A stretch of DNA of 56,801 nt, taken from CAYONP01 sp964405335 (GTDB lineage Bacteria > Armatimonadota > UBA10988). The position numbers were made by a program, and so were the translations under genes. Numbering within the stretch: the first letter of the stretch is position 1; the number at the start of each line of letters is the position of its first letter. The stretch covers positions 1 through 56,801 of the forward strand of contig CAYONP010000031.1 of assembly GCA_964405335.1 (NCBI GenBank), read 5' to 3'. Positions 7,163 through 16,361 of this stretch are shown piece by piece. The notes under the pieces were generated by a model, which was not told the origin of the DNA, ran no database searches, and worked only from the letters and a program-made list of their open reading frames with translations.

Positions 7163-8830
7163 CTAGAAGTTCAGCGACGCCAGCAGGTGCCGGGTGTAGT
7201 TGTTGATCATGTCCAGCACCATCGGCCCCGGCACGATACCAATCAGCACGGTGAGCAGCGCCAGCGGCACGAGGCTGATCATCTCGTGCGTGTTCATGTC
7301 GGTCAGCTTGCCGTCGTGGCAGTGCTCGAGCAACGACTCCTTCACCGGCCCGAGCAGGATGCGCTGCATCATCCACAGGAAGTAGGCCGCGGTGATGATC
7401 ACCCCGAGGATCGAGAAGCAGGTGAGCTTGAGCAGCGCCGAGCCGCCGTCGAGCCCCAGCGCGTTGGCCGACAGCCCCGTGCCGATGCAGCCAACGAAGA
7501 CATGGAACTCGGCCACGAACCCGGCCAGCGCCGGCAGGCCCAGCGAGCCGAAGCAGAGCAGCATCAAGATGCCGGCATACTGCGGCACCAGTTTGGCGAT
7601 GCCGCCGTAGTCGTCGATCATCCGCGTGTGCGTCCGCTCGTAGATCACCCCGACCATGAAGAACAGCCCGGCGGTGATGATCCCGTGGCAGACCATCTGC
7701 AGGATGGCGCCGTTGACCGCCATCGCCGCCCGGTCGGCCAGCGGCCCGCCCTGCTGCAACTGGCTGGCGACCATCATCGCCCCGCCGAGCCCGAGCATGA
7801 CGTAACCCATGTGGTTGACCGACGAGTAGGCGACCAGCTTCTTCAGGTCCTGCTGCGCCATCGCCACCAGCGCGCCATAGACAATCGCGATGGCGGCGAG
7901 GATGACGATGAACAGGCCGTAGGCTTCGCACTGCTGCGGTAGCAGCGGCATGAGGATGCGGACGAAGCCATAGGTGCCGAGCTTGAGCAGCACGCCGGCC
8001 AGGATGACCGAGCCTCCGGTCGGCGCTTCGACGTGCGCGTCGGGCAGCCAGGTGTGGAACGGCCACATCGGCACCTTGATGGCAAAGCCGAGGAAGATGC
8101 CCCAGAAGCAGAGCGACGGGACCAGCGCGCCGGCGGCGAACAGGCGCGCCAGCGGCTGCTGCTCGGCCAGCCGCAGAATGCTGAAGGTCGGCTCGCCCGC
8201 CTGGCCGCTGTAGTAGTAGATGGCCAGAATGGAGAGCAACATGCAGAGACTGCCGGCGAGGGTGTAGAGGAAGAACTTGATTGCCGCGTACTCACGCCGC
8301 GGCCCGCCCCAGATGCCGATCAGGAAGTACATCGGCACCAGGCCGATCTCGAAGAAGACATAGAACAGGAACAGATCGAGCGAGACGAAGACGCCGAGCA
8401 TCGCCGTCTCGAGCAGCAGGAAGAAGGCGAAGTACCACTTCACCCGGTCCTTGATGCTGTTCCACGAGTAGACGATGACCAGCACCATCAGGATGGTGGT
8501 CAGCAGGATCAGCGGCAGGCTCAGGCCGTCGACGCCGACTTCGTAGTGGATGTCGACCTGCGGGATCCAGGGGATCCGCTCGCCGAACGGCGGCTGCCAC
8601 GGATAGTCGGCGTTGACCGCCTCACCGACGGGGACGTAGTCGATCTGCTGCGCATCGAGCGCCAGGCCCTCGAAGCGCACGAACAGCGAGGCCGAGAGGA
8701 GGAAGGTGAGCAGGCAGGTGATCAGGCTGACCCACTTGATCTCCCGCTCCTTCTCTTTCGGGATGACCATAACCACCAGCATCCCGAGCAGCGGGAGGAA
8801 GGTCATCGAGCTGAGTATCCCCGGCATCAC
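7163..8830 (-). CDS. nuoM: NADH-quinone oxidoreductase subunit M (first copy)
   Basis: A 555-residue antiporter-like subunit of the complex I membrane arm. It shows the TM5 glutamate in LFYVFFEIGLVPMYFLIG, the TM7 region FAIKVPMWPFHTWLPDAHVE with its lysine, and the TM8 motif KKLVAYSSVNHMGYVMLG. Start is GTG at 8830 or the adjacent ATG at 8827; a GAGGGAG element lies just upstream. It sits between nuoL and nuoN with short gaps, as in standard nuo operons. All charged residues needed for proton pumping appear intact. Confidence 0.96.
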   Translation of the reverse strand: MMPGILSSMTFLPLLGMLVVMVIPKEKEREIKWVSLITCLLTFLLSASLFVRFEGLALDAQQIDYVPVGEAVNADYPWQPPFGERIPWIPQVDIHYEVGVDGLSLPLILLTTILMVLVIVYSWNSIKDRVKWYFAFFLLLETAMLGVFVSLDLFLFYVFFEIGLVPMYFLIGIWGGPRREYAAIKFFLYTLAGSLCMLLSILAIYYYSGQAGEPTFSILRLAEQQPLARLFAAGALVPSLCFWGIFLGFAIKVPMWPFHTWLPDAHVEAPTGGSVILAGVLLKLGTYGFVRILMPLLPQQCEAYGLFIVILAAIAIVYGALVAMAQQDLKKLVAYSSVNHMGYVMLGLGGAMMVASQLQQGGPLADRAAMAVNGAILQMVCHGIITAGLFFMVGVIYERTHTRMIDDYGGIAKLVPQYAGILMLLCFGSLGLPALAGFVAEFHVFVGCIGTGLSANALGLDGGSALLKLTCFSILGVIITAAYFLWMMQRILLGPVKESLLEHCHDGKLTDMNTHEMISLVPLALLTVLIGIVPGPMVLDMINNYTRHLLASLNF

Positions 8831-8857
8831 GCGCTCTCCCTCGCTTCGCTCACCACG

Positions 8858-11050
8858 TCACCCGCCCGCGAACAGGACCAGCCGCAGCGCGAACAGCGCC
8901 AGTAGGCCGACCGTCGCCAGCAGCGCATAGCCCTGCACCTTGCCCGTCTGGAAGTACTTGCCAATCTCGCCCAGCCCCTTCGAGGCCACGCCGACGCCGT
9001 TGACGATGCCGTCGACCACGTGCTGGTCGATCCACTGCCAGAGCTGCGAGAGCACCAAGGTCGCCCAGCCGACGAGGTTGACCGTCATGTCGATCAAGTA
9101 CCGATCGACCGCGTTGCACAGGCGCATGAAGAAGAACATCGGCACGACGAACAAGGCGTAGAGCACCTCGTTCCACCAGTAGAGCTTCTTCGGCGCGGTC
9201 ATCAGGGCGGCCAGCAGGGGGCGGCGCCAGCACCAGATCCGCGCCGCCCGGCCCTGCGGCGTGCCGTACAACATCACCCCCAGCGCGATGCCGGTCAGCG
9301 CGAACGAGAGCGAGACCACGGCGATCCGCCAGTCGGGCGAGATCGGCTCGAGCGCCGCGACCCCGAACGGCGCCAGCGCCTCGAGGTTGATGAAGTCATG
9401 GACGTAGTTGTGCCCGCCGAAGAAGACCGGCGCCGCCGGCAGGCCGAGCAGCACGGCGAAGACCGCGAGGACGACCAGCGGCCCGGTCATGGTCTTCGGC
9501 GAGTCCTCGGTGTGCGACCAGACCCGCGGGAACTTCGGCCGGTTGAAAAAGGCCATCATGCACAGGCGGGTCATGTAGAACGCGGTCAGGAACGCCGCGA
9601 CCAGCGCCATGGCCGCCAGCACCGAGTGCGAGTGGTGGCCGCGCGCCGCCTCGAGCACAATCTCGTCTTTCGAGAAGAAGCCGGCGAACGGCGCGATGCC
9701 GGCCAGCGCCAGCGTGCCGAGGATGAAGGTGATGGCGGTCGTCGGCATCCGCGACCAGAGCCCGCCCATGTTGCGCAGGTCCTGCGGGTCGGCGTGGACA
9801 TGCTCGTGGTGCATGGCATGTTCGACCGCGTGGATCACGCTGCCCGAGCCGAGGAACAGGAGCGCCTTGAAGAAGGCGTGGGTCAAGAGGTGGAAGCAGC
9901 CGGCGGTATACCCCCCGACGCCGAGCGCCAGCATCATGTAGCCGAGCTGGCTGATGGTCGAGTAGGCCAGCACCTTCTTGATGTCGCTGGCGAAGACCGC
10001 GATGGTCGCCGCCATGAGCGCGGTGAAGCCGCCGATCCAGGCGACGATGAGCATCGGCTGGATGGTGTAGACCCGCCACGCCGCGGGCACGTTCTGGATC
10101 CCGAAGCCGGCCAGCCAGTTGACCACGATCTCGGCTTCGAGATGCCCGTGCGAGCCGTAGAGCAGCGGGAAGCTGCGGGCGACCAGGTAGACGCCAGCGG
10201 AGACCATCGTCGCGGCATGGATCAGCGCCGAGACGGGCGTCGGGCCCTCCATCGCGTCGGGCAGCCAGACATGCAGCGGGAACTGCGCCGACTTGCCGAC
10301 CGCGCCCATGAAGATGCCGAGCATGACCACGATCACCGGCAGCGCCGCCGCCGCCTTGGCCCACTCGAAGATGTCGTCGAAGGCGAACGAGCCGGTGTAG
10401 GCATAGGCGACGAAGATGCCGATGAGCATGAAGCAGTCACCCAGGCGGGTGACCATGAACGCCTTCTTGGCCGCTTTGCGGGCCGAGTCTTTGTGGTACC
10501 AGAAGCCGATCAAGAGGTACGAGCAGAGCCCCATGATCTCCCACGAGACCAGGAGCGTGAGGTAGTTGTTGCTGACGCACAGCCCCAACATGCCGGCGGC
10601 GAACAGCGAGACGTAGGAATGGAACCGGCTGTAGCCCTCGTCGGCGGCCATGTAGCCGATCGAGTAGATCTCGATCAGCAGCACGACCAGCGTGACCATG
10701 GCCAGCATCGCCGCGCCGAAGTGGTCGACCAGCACGCCGACCTTCACTGGCGAGCCGCCGGCGAAGAAGATGGTCCACTCGTGCTCGCTGCTGAACGTCG
10801 GCGGATGGCCGTGCCCGAGGTTGGCCAGGAAGTTGAGCAGGACGGGGAAGAAGACCAGCCCGTAGGCCAGCGCGCAGCTCAGCGCCATGCAGCCGACGGT
10901 GAGGTGCGAGGTGCGCTTCCTGAGCAGCGGCCCGCCGAACAGGATGCCGATCACGAAGCCGAGCACCGGCAGCGCCGGAATCAGCGGCAGGACCCAGGGG
11001 AACTGCCCCTGCGCCCACTCCAGATAGCCGATCAGATGCCCATGCTCCAT
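8858..11050 (-). CDS. nuoL: NADH-quinone oxidoreductase subunit L (first copy)
   Basis: A 730-residue NuoL, the distal pump of the complex I membrane arm, with the long C-terminal lateral helix typical of the subunit. Conserved landmarks are the TM5 glutamate in LVSWEIMGLCSYLLIGFWY, the TM7 stretch KSAQFPLHVWLPDAMEGPT and the TM8 lysine region DIKKVLAYSTISQLGYM, followed by HAFFKALLFLGSGSVIHA. It is somewhat longer than the usual 610-660 residues because of an N-terminal segment with FSSEHEWTIFFAGG and a long C-terminus. It lies 16 bases after nuoK and before nuoM in the minus-strand operon. Confidence 0.96.
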   Translation of the reverse strand: MEHGHLIGYLEWAQGQFPWVLPLIPALPVLGFVIGILFGGPLLRKRTSHLTVGCMALSCALAYGLVFFPVLLNFLANLGHGHPPTFSSEHEWTIFFAGGSPVKVGVLVDHFGAAMLAMVTLVVLLIEIYSIGYMAADEGYSRFHSYVSLFAAGMLGLCVSNNYLTLLVSWEIMGLCSYLLIGFWYHKDSARKAAKKAFMVTRLGDCFMLIGIFVAYAYTGSFAFDDIFEWAKAAAALPVIVVMLGIFMGAVGKSAQFPLHVWLPDAMEGPTPVSALIHAATMVSAGVYLVARSFPLLYGSHGHLEAEIVVNWLAGFGIQNVPAAWRVYTIQPMLIVAWIGGFTALMAATIAVFASDIKKVLAYSTISQLGYMMLALGVGGYTAGCFHLLTHAFFKALLFLGSGSVIHAVEHAMHHEHVHADPQDLRNMGGLWSRMPTTAITFILGTLALAGIAPFAGFFSKDEIVLEAARGHHSHSVLAAMALVAAFLTAFYMTRLCMMAFFNRPKFPRVWSHTEDSPKTMTGPLVVLAVFAVLLGLPAAPVFFGGHNYVHDFINLEALAPFGVAALEPISPDWRIAVVSLSFALTGIALGVMLYGTPQGRAARIWCWRRPLLAALMTAPKKLYWWNEVLYALFVVPMFFFMRLCNAVDRYLIDMTVNLVGWATLVLSQLWQWIDQHVVDGIVNGVGVASKGLGEIGKYFQTGKVQGYALLATVGLLALFALRLVLFAGG

Positions 11051-11066
11051 CCGCGCCTGCTCCCGG

Positions 11067-11420
11067 CTACCAGCGCAACAAGTCGAGGTCGTCGACGGTG
11101 ATGTGGCGGAAGTTGCGGTAAATGCTGATCACGATGGCCAGGCCCACCGCCGCCTCGGCCGCCGCGACGGCAATCGACATCAACGCCAACGTCTGGCCCT
11201 GCGTCCCGAACACCACGCCGCTGCGCTGGACCAACTCGACCCCGCGGTCGGAGAAGCGACTGAACGCGACCAGGTTGATGTTCACCGCGTTGAGCATCAG
11301 CTCGAGGCTCATGAGCACGCCGACCGCGTTGAGCCGCGAGAAGACGCCGTACAGCCCGATGCAGAACAGCGTCGCCGAGAGGTACAGGTAGGGCGTCACC
11401 GGCGCGGTGTCAATGGCCAT
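11067..11420 (-). CDS. nuoK: NADH-quinone oxidoreductase subunit K (first copy)
   Basis: A 117-residue, three-helix MrpC-like subunit of complex I. The two membrane glutamates of the proton path are present in LMSLELMLNAVNINLVAF and AVAAAEAAVGLAI. It is about 15 residues longer than E. coli NuoK because of a polar loop (SRFSDRGVELVQRSGVVFG) between helices 2 and 3. Its start overlaps the end of nuoJ by 11 bases, showing translational coupling. Confidence 0.95.
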   Translation of the reverse strand: MAIDTAPVTPYLYLSATLFCIGLYGVFSRLNAVGVLMSLELMLNAVNINLVAFSRFSDRGVELVQRSGVVFGTQGQTLALMSIAVAAAEAAVGLAIVISIYRNFRHITVDDLDLLRW

Positions 11421-12102
11421 CGCCGGCCTCCTGTCGCTCCGACTGCTGGGCGATCACGATGGCCCCCGCCAAGGCCACCAGCAGCAGGATGCTGGCCAGC
11501 TCGAACGGCAGCACGTAGGTGTCGATCAGCGCGCTGCTGAACTCACGCATCCGGCTGTCGTAGGTGCTGGTCCGCTCGCGGACACCCAGCGACTCGAGCC
11601 GCTGCGACAGCGAGAGCGCCCGCGCCTGCAGGTCGGCGTTGCGGATGCGGGCAATCTCCTGCGCCCGCACCTGACCGCCCGGCACCAGCTCGACCCCGCC
11701 GGCGGCGGCCGTCTGCTCCAGATCGGTCCGCAAGACCTGCTCACTGGTCGGGAAGCGGCTGTCGCCGATGACCCAGCAGAGCAGGCCCAGCGCGCCCAGC
11801 GCCGCCACCGCGCCGACGCCCCAGCGGCGGTTGGTCTGCAGCGTCGTCCGCGCCGCCAGGTTCTCAATCAGCATGATGGCGAACAGGATCAGGGTGACCA
11901 CCGCGCCGACGTAGATCAGCACCTGGAAACCGGCCAGCAGGTCGGCCTGCAGGTTAAGGTAGATCCCGGCGACGAAGAACAGCACCCCGGCCAGCGAGAC
12001 GGCCGAGTGGACCATGTTGCGCGCCAGCACGACGCCCAGCGCGCAGACGATGATCGCCGCCGAAAGGCACCAGAAGGCCGGACCCACCGCTGCTTCGTGC
12101 AT
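11410..12102 (-). CDS. nuoJ: NADH-quinone oxidoreductase subunit J (first copy)
   Basis: A 230-residue complex I membrane subunit with four N-terminal helices. The pi-bulge helix region is AGFQVLIYVGAVVTLILFAIM (about 58-78). The C-terminal TM helix is LPFELASILLLVALAGAIVI. Between these lies a polar insert of about 95 residues rich in Arg/Glu/Gln, longer than in the usual NuoJ, which would project from the membrane. It is placed between nuoI and nuoK. The second NuoJ (16975-17571) has an alanine/glycine-rich insert instead. Confidence 0.93.
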   Translation of the reverse strand: MHEAAVGPAFWCLSAAIIVCALGVVLARNMVHSAVSLAGVLFFVAGIYLNLQADLLAGFQVLIYVGAVVTLILFAIMLIENLAARTTLQTNRRWGVGAVAALGALGLLCWVIGDSRFPTSEQVLRTDLEQTAAAGGVELVPGGQVRAQEIARIRNADLQARALSLSQRLESLGVRERTSTYDSRMREFSSALIDTYVLPFELASILLLVALAGAIVIAQQSERQEAGDGH

Positions 12103-12114
12103 CTTGCCTCGCTC

Positions 12115-13398
12115 TCAGTCGACCAGGCCGAGCGACTTCTGCAGCTTGCGCACCGCCGACTTCGCCCGACCGCGCAGCTTGCGATCCTCAATCGCATCGA
12201 GCGACCCGAGGTCGAACCCCGCCAGATCGTCGGGTACCGCCACGCCCGCCTCAGCCAGCACCGCCTGCATCGCCGCGCGCAACGCCTCGGGGCCGTCGGC
12301 CGAAGGCTCGGGCGCCGGCTCCTCAGCCGGGGCCGCGACGGGCTCCGCCTCAAGCGCCTTGCGCGCCTTCATCACCGCCGACTTGCACTGCCCGCGCAGC
12401 TTGCGATCCTCGATGCTGTCGAGCGTGTCGAGGTCGAACCCGGCGATGTCGGCCGGCGGCTCGAGCCCGACGGCGGCGAACGCTTCGCGCACCGCCGCCA
12501 TCGGATCGGCCGGCGGCTCCGCCGGCGCGGCGGGCGCCTCGGCAGCCAGCGCCTTCTTGGCCTTCATCACCGCCGACTTGCACTGCGCCTTGAGCTTGCG
12601 ATCCTCGATGCTCTCGAGCGTGTCGAGGTCGAACCCGACGACGTCCGCCGGTGGCTCGAGCCCGACGGCGGCGAACGCCTCGCGCACGGCGACCATCGGA
12701 TCGACCGCCGGCGCGGCCGGCGCCTCGGTCGCCGACGTTACCTTGGGCGCCTTCTCCTCGCGCGTCGGGGTGAGCGTCTTGCCCGACTCGACGGCGAACT
12801 GGAAGTAGGGGTTGCCTTCCTCCTCGGGCACGATCTCGACCAGCGAACCATCCTCGGCGAAGGTCCGCCCGGCCGCTCGCCGGGCGACTTCACGGTCGCC
12901 CAGCCGCTCGAGGTCTTCCTTGGTCAGAACCAGGTTGCGCCCGTCCCGCGCGTAGGTCGCCCACTCGAAGCAGTCGGTCATGACAATGGCGCGCATCGGG
13001 GTGGGGCAGACCTCGGCGCACAGCCCGCAGAAGCAGCACGGGCCGATGTTGACCGTGAAGGTGACCGGGTAGCGCCCGCTGTGCCCCTCGCGCTTCTCGA
13101 GGTCCATCGAGATCAGGTCGTCGGGACAGACCTTGGCGCAGGCCATGCAGCCGATGCAGTTGTGGTCGCCGGTGACCGGATCGCGGGTCAGCCCGTGCAG
13201 CCCGCGATAGCGCGGCGAGAGGTGGTAGGGCGAGCCGAACCCGTCATCGCCCTGCTGCTCGGCGCGGCCCATCGGCTCGGGCATGACCTCGGGATAGCGC
13301 TGGGTGAACTTGGTCCGGGTCAGGTTCAGCCAGGTCACCCGCAGCCCCTTCGGCACGCTGGTCAAGGTGTTCTTGATCTTCTCGAGGGTAGGGTTCAT
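12115..13398 (-). CDS. nuoI: NADH-quinone oxidoreductase subunit I with a unique C-terminal triple-repeat extension
   Basis: A 427-residue protein. Residues about 1-205 are a full NuoI carrying the N6a and N6b 4Fe-4S clusters that pass electrons toward N2: CIGCMACAKVCP at 81-92 and CCFCGLCAEVCP at 121-132. Normal NuoI proteins end near residue 180-200. Here an Ala/Pro linker (about 217-232) is followed by three tandem repeats of about 53 residues, at about 233-285, 298-350 and 369-425, separated by further Ala/Pro linkers. Each has the core GFDLDTLxSIEDRKL followed by a basic helix (KSAVMKAKKAL), with a preceding helix such as VREAFAAVGLEPPAD. The unit looks like a small helical domain that I do not recognise. 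The extension stays in frame and is followed 12 bases later by nuoJ, so it is not an assembly artefact by appearance. Confidence 0.95.
   Translation of the reverse strand: MNPTLEKIKNTLTSVPKGLRVTWLNLTRTKFTQRYPEVMPEPMGRAEQQGDDGFGSPYHLSPRYRGLHGLTRDPVTGDHNCIGCMACAKVCPDDLISMDLEKREGHSGRYPVTFTVNIGPCCFCGLCAEVCPTPMRAIVMTDCFEWATYARDGRNLVLTKEDLERLGDREVARRAAGRTFAEDGSLVEIVPEEEGNPYFQFAVESGKTLTPTREEKAPKVTSATEAPAAPAVDPMVAVREAFAAVGLEPPADVVGFDLDTLESIEDRKLKAQCKSAVMKAKKALAAEAPAAPAEPPADPMAAVREAFAAVGLEPPADIAGFDLDTLDSIEDRKLRGQCKSAVMKARKALEAEPVAAPAEEPAPEPSADGPEALRAAMQAVLAEAGVAVPDDLAGFDLGSLDAIEDRKLRGRAKSAVRKLQKSLGLVD
12124..12702 (-). repeat. Three tandem coding repeats in the NuoI extension
   Basis: Three coding repeats span 12702-12544, 12507-12349 and 12294-12124. 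Repeats 1 and 2 are nearly identical at the protein level (VREAFAAVGLEPPAD, GFDLDTL, IEDRKL, QCKSAVMKA). The third is more diverged (LAEAGVAVPDDLAGFDLGSL) and lacks the cysteine. This order suggests a recent duplication of repeats 1 and 2. Confidence 0.9.
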
Positions 13399-13402
13399 CG
13401 GC

Positions 13403-14647
13403 TCATCCCGGCAGCAGCAAGCGGAGCAGCGCGACGAGGAACAGGTTGACCAGCGCGACGGGGATGAGGATCGTCCAGCCGAGCTTCATGAGCTGATCGA
13501 TGCGGAACCGCGGCAGCGTCGCCCGCAGCCAGAAGAGGACGAAGATGCAGCCGAAGACCTTGAGGAAGAACCAGAACAACGCGAACAGCCCGTGGTCCCA
13601 GCCGAGCAGCGGCCAACTGGCCGGGAAGGGCGACTGCCAGCCGCCGAGAAACAGCGTCACGCCAATCGCCGAGAGCACGAAGGCGTTCGAGAACTCGGCC
13701 AGGAAGAACATCGCGAACTTCATGCCCGAGTACTCGGTGTTGTAGCCCGAGATCAGCTCCGACTCGGCCTCGGGCAGGTCGAACGGGATGTGGCCCAGCT
13801 CGGCCAGGGCCGAGACGACGAACACCGCCCCGCCGAGCAGACTGGGGAAGAGCAGCCAACTGAACAGGTGGTGCTGCTGCTCGACCAGCCCCTGCAGCCG
13901 CAACGTGCCGGCCCAGACGCAGGGGGTGATCATCGCCATCGAGAGGGGAATCTCGTAGGTGATCAACTGCGCCGCCGAGCGCATCGCGCCGAGCAGCGAG
14001 TATTTGTTGTTCGACGACCAGCCGGCGATGATGATCCCAATCACCGCCACCGACGAGATCGAGGCGACGAACAGGATGCCGATGTTGAGGTCAGCCACCT
14101 GCAGCGAATAACCCGCGCTCTGGTTGCCGAACGGCACGATCAGATAGGTCATGCTCGCCGGCACCAGGACCAGGAACGGCGCCAGGGTGAAGATCGCCCG
14201 GTCGGCGTTGCGCGGGATGACATCCTCTTTGCTGAGCAGCTTGACCACATCGGCCGGCGTCTGCAGCAGCCCTTCGGGCCCGGCCTGGGTCGGCCCCAGC
14301 CGCGCCTGCATGAAGCCGAGGATCTTGCGCAGGGCGTAGATCTGATAGGTCACCATGGGCAGCATGAAGCCCATGATCACCACCACCCAGCCGAGCACGG
14401 CGGTGAGCACCGGCGCGTAGTCGGCCCGCGGGACGAGGGCCGGCGGCAGCCAGCCCCACTGCTGCGGCCACTCGATCAGCACCGCCTGAACGAACCCGCT
14501 GAGGGTCTTGCCCTGGTACCACCAGGTCGACAGCGGCCCGCCGAGCAGGCGCCACAGGCCACCCAGCACCAGGCCGAGCAGCACCAGGCCAACCACCAGG
14601 CCGACAAAGGTGCGGAGCGCCGGAGCCGGGCCGCGCGACTTGCCCAT
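13403..14647 (-). CDS. nuoH: NADH-quinone oxidoreductase subunit H
   Basis: A 414-residue, multi-helix subunit that with NuoB/NuoD forms the quinone chamber of complex I. Recognisable signatures are RLGPTQAGPEGLLQTPAD near residue 117, the acidic loop stretch FDLPEAESELISGYNTEYSG near 292, and the aromatic helix following it. An N-terminal extension of about 90 residues with two extra hydrophobic segments makes it longer than E. coli NuoH (325). It is the only NuoH in the window. Its start codon overlaps the nuoD stop by one base (TGATG). Confidence 0.95.
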   Translation of the reverse strand: MGKSRGPAPALRTFVGLVVGLVLLGLVLGGLWRLLGGPLSTWWYQGKTLSGFVQAVLIEWPQQWGWLPPALVPRADYAPVLTAVLGWVVVIMGFMLPMVTYQIYALRKILGFMQARLGPTQAGPEGLLQTPADVVKLLSKEDVIPRNADRAIFTLAPFLVLVPASMTYLIVPFGNQSAGYSLQVADLNIGILFVASISSVAVIGIIIAGWSSNNKYSLLGAMRSAAQLITYEIPLSMAMITPCVWAGTLRLQGLVEQQHHLFSWLLFPSLLGGAVFVVSALAELGHIPFDLPEAESELISGYNTEYSGMKFAMFFLAEFSNAFVLSAIGVTLFLGGWQSPFPASWPLLGWDHGLFALFWFFLKVFGCIFVLFWLRATLPRFRIDQLMKLGWTILIPVALVNLFLVALLRLLLPG

Positions 14648-15822
14648 CAGCCGTCCACCTCACCCATGACGATGTCGGTCGTGCCCAGAATCGCGATCAG
14701 GTCGGCGATCTTCTGGTCGCGCCCCGCCTCGCGCATGATCCCGAGATTGACGAACGAAGGCCGCCGAATCTTGTACCGGTAAGGCTGCTCCGACCCATCG
14801 CAGACCAGCCAGATGCCCAGCTCGCCGCGCGGCGATTCGATCGACGAGTAGACCTCACCCTCGGGCGGCTTGACCGATTTCGGCAGCTTGGCCTGGAAGT
14901 CGCCCCGGGTCGACTCGTTGGCCTCGAACCAGGCGCAGATCTGGTGCAGCAGCTTAACACTCTCGCGAATGTCGCTGACCCGCACGCGGTAGCGCGCCAT
15001 GCAGTCGCCGGCCGGCTCGGTCGGCACACCGAACTCGAGCTGGTCATACCGCGCGTAGGGATAGACCTTGCGCACATCGCGCTCGACGCCGGAGGCGCGC
15101 AGCAGCGGCCCGGTCAGGCCGAACGAGATGCACTGCGCCGCCGGCCAGACCCCGACGCCGATGGTCCGGTTGCGGAACACCTCGTTGCCGGTCAGCAGGT
15201 CGTCGATCTCGTCCAGCCGCGGCGGGAAGTAGTCGAGGAACGGGCGCACCCAGTCGCTGATGAAGTTGCGCGGCAGGTCGGCCGAGACGCCGCCGATGCG
15301 GATATAGTTGTAGGTCAACCGCGCCCCGCAGAGCAGCTCGAACATGTCGAGGATACGCTCGCGGTCGCGCATCGCATAGGCGAACGGCGTGCTCGCGCCG
15401 ACATCGAGCCCGAACGTGCCGACGAACACCAGGTGGCTGGCGATCCGGTTCAGTTCGAGCACCAGCATCCGGATCCAGTGCACCCGCTCGGGCGGGTCGA
15501 GGCCCATCGCCTTCTCGGTCACCTGGCAATGGACCTGGTTGTTGCCCATCGCGTGGAGGTAGTCCCAGCGATCGGTCAGCGGGATGCCGTTGACGAAGGT
15601 CTTCAGCTCGCCGAGCTTCTCAAACGAGCGGTGGAGGAAGCCGATGTCGGGGTCGCAGACGCGGACATACTCGCTGTCGAGCTGCAGCCGCAGGCGCAGC
15701 ACGCCGTGGGTCGAGGGATGCTGCGGCCCCATGTTGACCGCCAGCTCCTCGGTCACCATGCCGCCATGGTCGGCCAAGCGGGTCTCGAGCGCGATGCGGG
15801 TCTCGTCGCTGGTCACCGCCAC
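14647..15822 (-). CDS. nuoD: NADH-quinone oxidoreductase subunit D (49 kDa)
   Basis: A 391-residue quinone-site subunit of the complex I peripheral arm, related to the NiFe-hydrogenase large subunit. The quinone-binding loop MGPQHPSTHGVLR begins near residue 31, with the His expected to contact ubiquinone. The family segments NNQVHCQVTEKAMG, GGVSADLPRNF and ESPRGELG follow. It is separate from NuoC, with a three-base gap, rather than fused as in E. coli. Length is standard. Confidence 0.96.
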   Translation of the reverse strand: MAVTSDETRIALETRLADHGGMVTEELAVNMGPQHPSTHGVLRLRLQLDSEYVRVCDPDIGFLHRSFEKLGELKTFVNGIPLTDRWDYLHAMGNNQVHCQVTEKAMGLDPPERVHWIRMLVLELNRIASHLVFVGTFGLDVGASTPFAYAMRDRERILDMFELLCGARLTYNYIRIGGVSADLPRNFISDWVRPFLDYFPPRLDEIDDLLTGNEVFRNRTIGVGVWPAAQCISFGLTGPLLRASGVERDVRKVYPYARYDQLEFGVPTEPAGDCMARYRVRVSDIRESVKLLHQICAWFEANESTRGDFQAKLPKSVKPPEGEVYSSIESPRGELGIWLVCDGSEQPYRYKIRRPSFVNLGIMREAGRDQKIADLIAILGTTDIVMGEVDG

Positions 15823-15825
15823 CTC

Positions 15826-16359
15826 CTACAGCCGCCGCCGCTCGGCGCTGCCGAGCTCGTCGACCAGGATCTCCTCGACCATCGTGTCGGTGTCGTAGCG
15901 ATAGTCCTTGCGCAGCGGATAGCCCTCCCAGACATCCGGCAGCACGATCCGGCGCAGGTCGGGATGGCCGTCGAACACCACGCCGAGCAGGTCGTAACAC
16001 TCGCGCTCGTGGTAGTTCGCCGCCGACCACACCCCGGCCACCGAGGGCACCCGCGGCGCCTCGCGCTCAACCGCGACGCGCAGCCACAGCCGGCCCCAGG
16101 CAGGTGGCGCGGGCATCGCGTCGAGCAGGTAGACGACCTCGAGGTGGGTCAACCGGTCGACGCCGCCGAGCAGCACCAGGTGGTTGAGGCCGAGCTCCTC
16201 GTGAAGCCAGCCGGCCACGTCGGCCAAGGCCGGCGGCGCGACGGCCAGCTCGATGTCGCCGGCTCGCTCACGGCGTTCGCCGACGGCCTCGCCGAAGCGC
16301 TCGCGCAGGGTTGCCTCGGCAGCGGCGAACGGGTCCTGCACGGTGGTCTCGTCGGCCAT
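15826..16359 (-). CDS. nuoC: NADH-quinone oxidoreductase subunit C (30 kDa)
   Basis: A 177-residue NuoC with the family motif WSAANYHERECYDLLGVVFDGHPDLRRI split over residues about 112-140 and the following PDVWEGYPLRKDY. The ATG at 16359 (MADETTV) has a GGGAG site five bases upstream and begins two bases after the nuoA stop. The frame also opens four codons earlier, inside nuoA, which is less likely. In most bacteria nuoB lies between nuoA and nuoC; here there is no room for it. Confidence 0.94.
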   Translation of the reverse strand: MADETTVQDPFAAAEATLRERFGEAVGERRERAGDIELAVAPPALADVAGWLHEELGLNHLVLLGGVDRLTHLEVVYLLDAMPAPPAWGRLWLRVAVEREAPRVPSVAGVWSAANYHERECYDLLGVVFDGHPDLRRIVLPDVWEGYPLRKDYRYDTDTMVEEILVDELGSAERRRL

Positions 16360-16361
16360 GC

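Noticed and set aside
5445..8066. 873-codon minus-strand frame rich in Arg/Ala/His
   Set aside because: Out-of-frame shadow of nuoM and nuoN caused by the high GC content.
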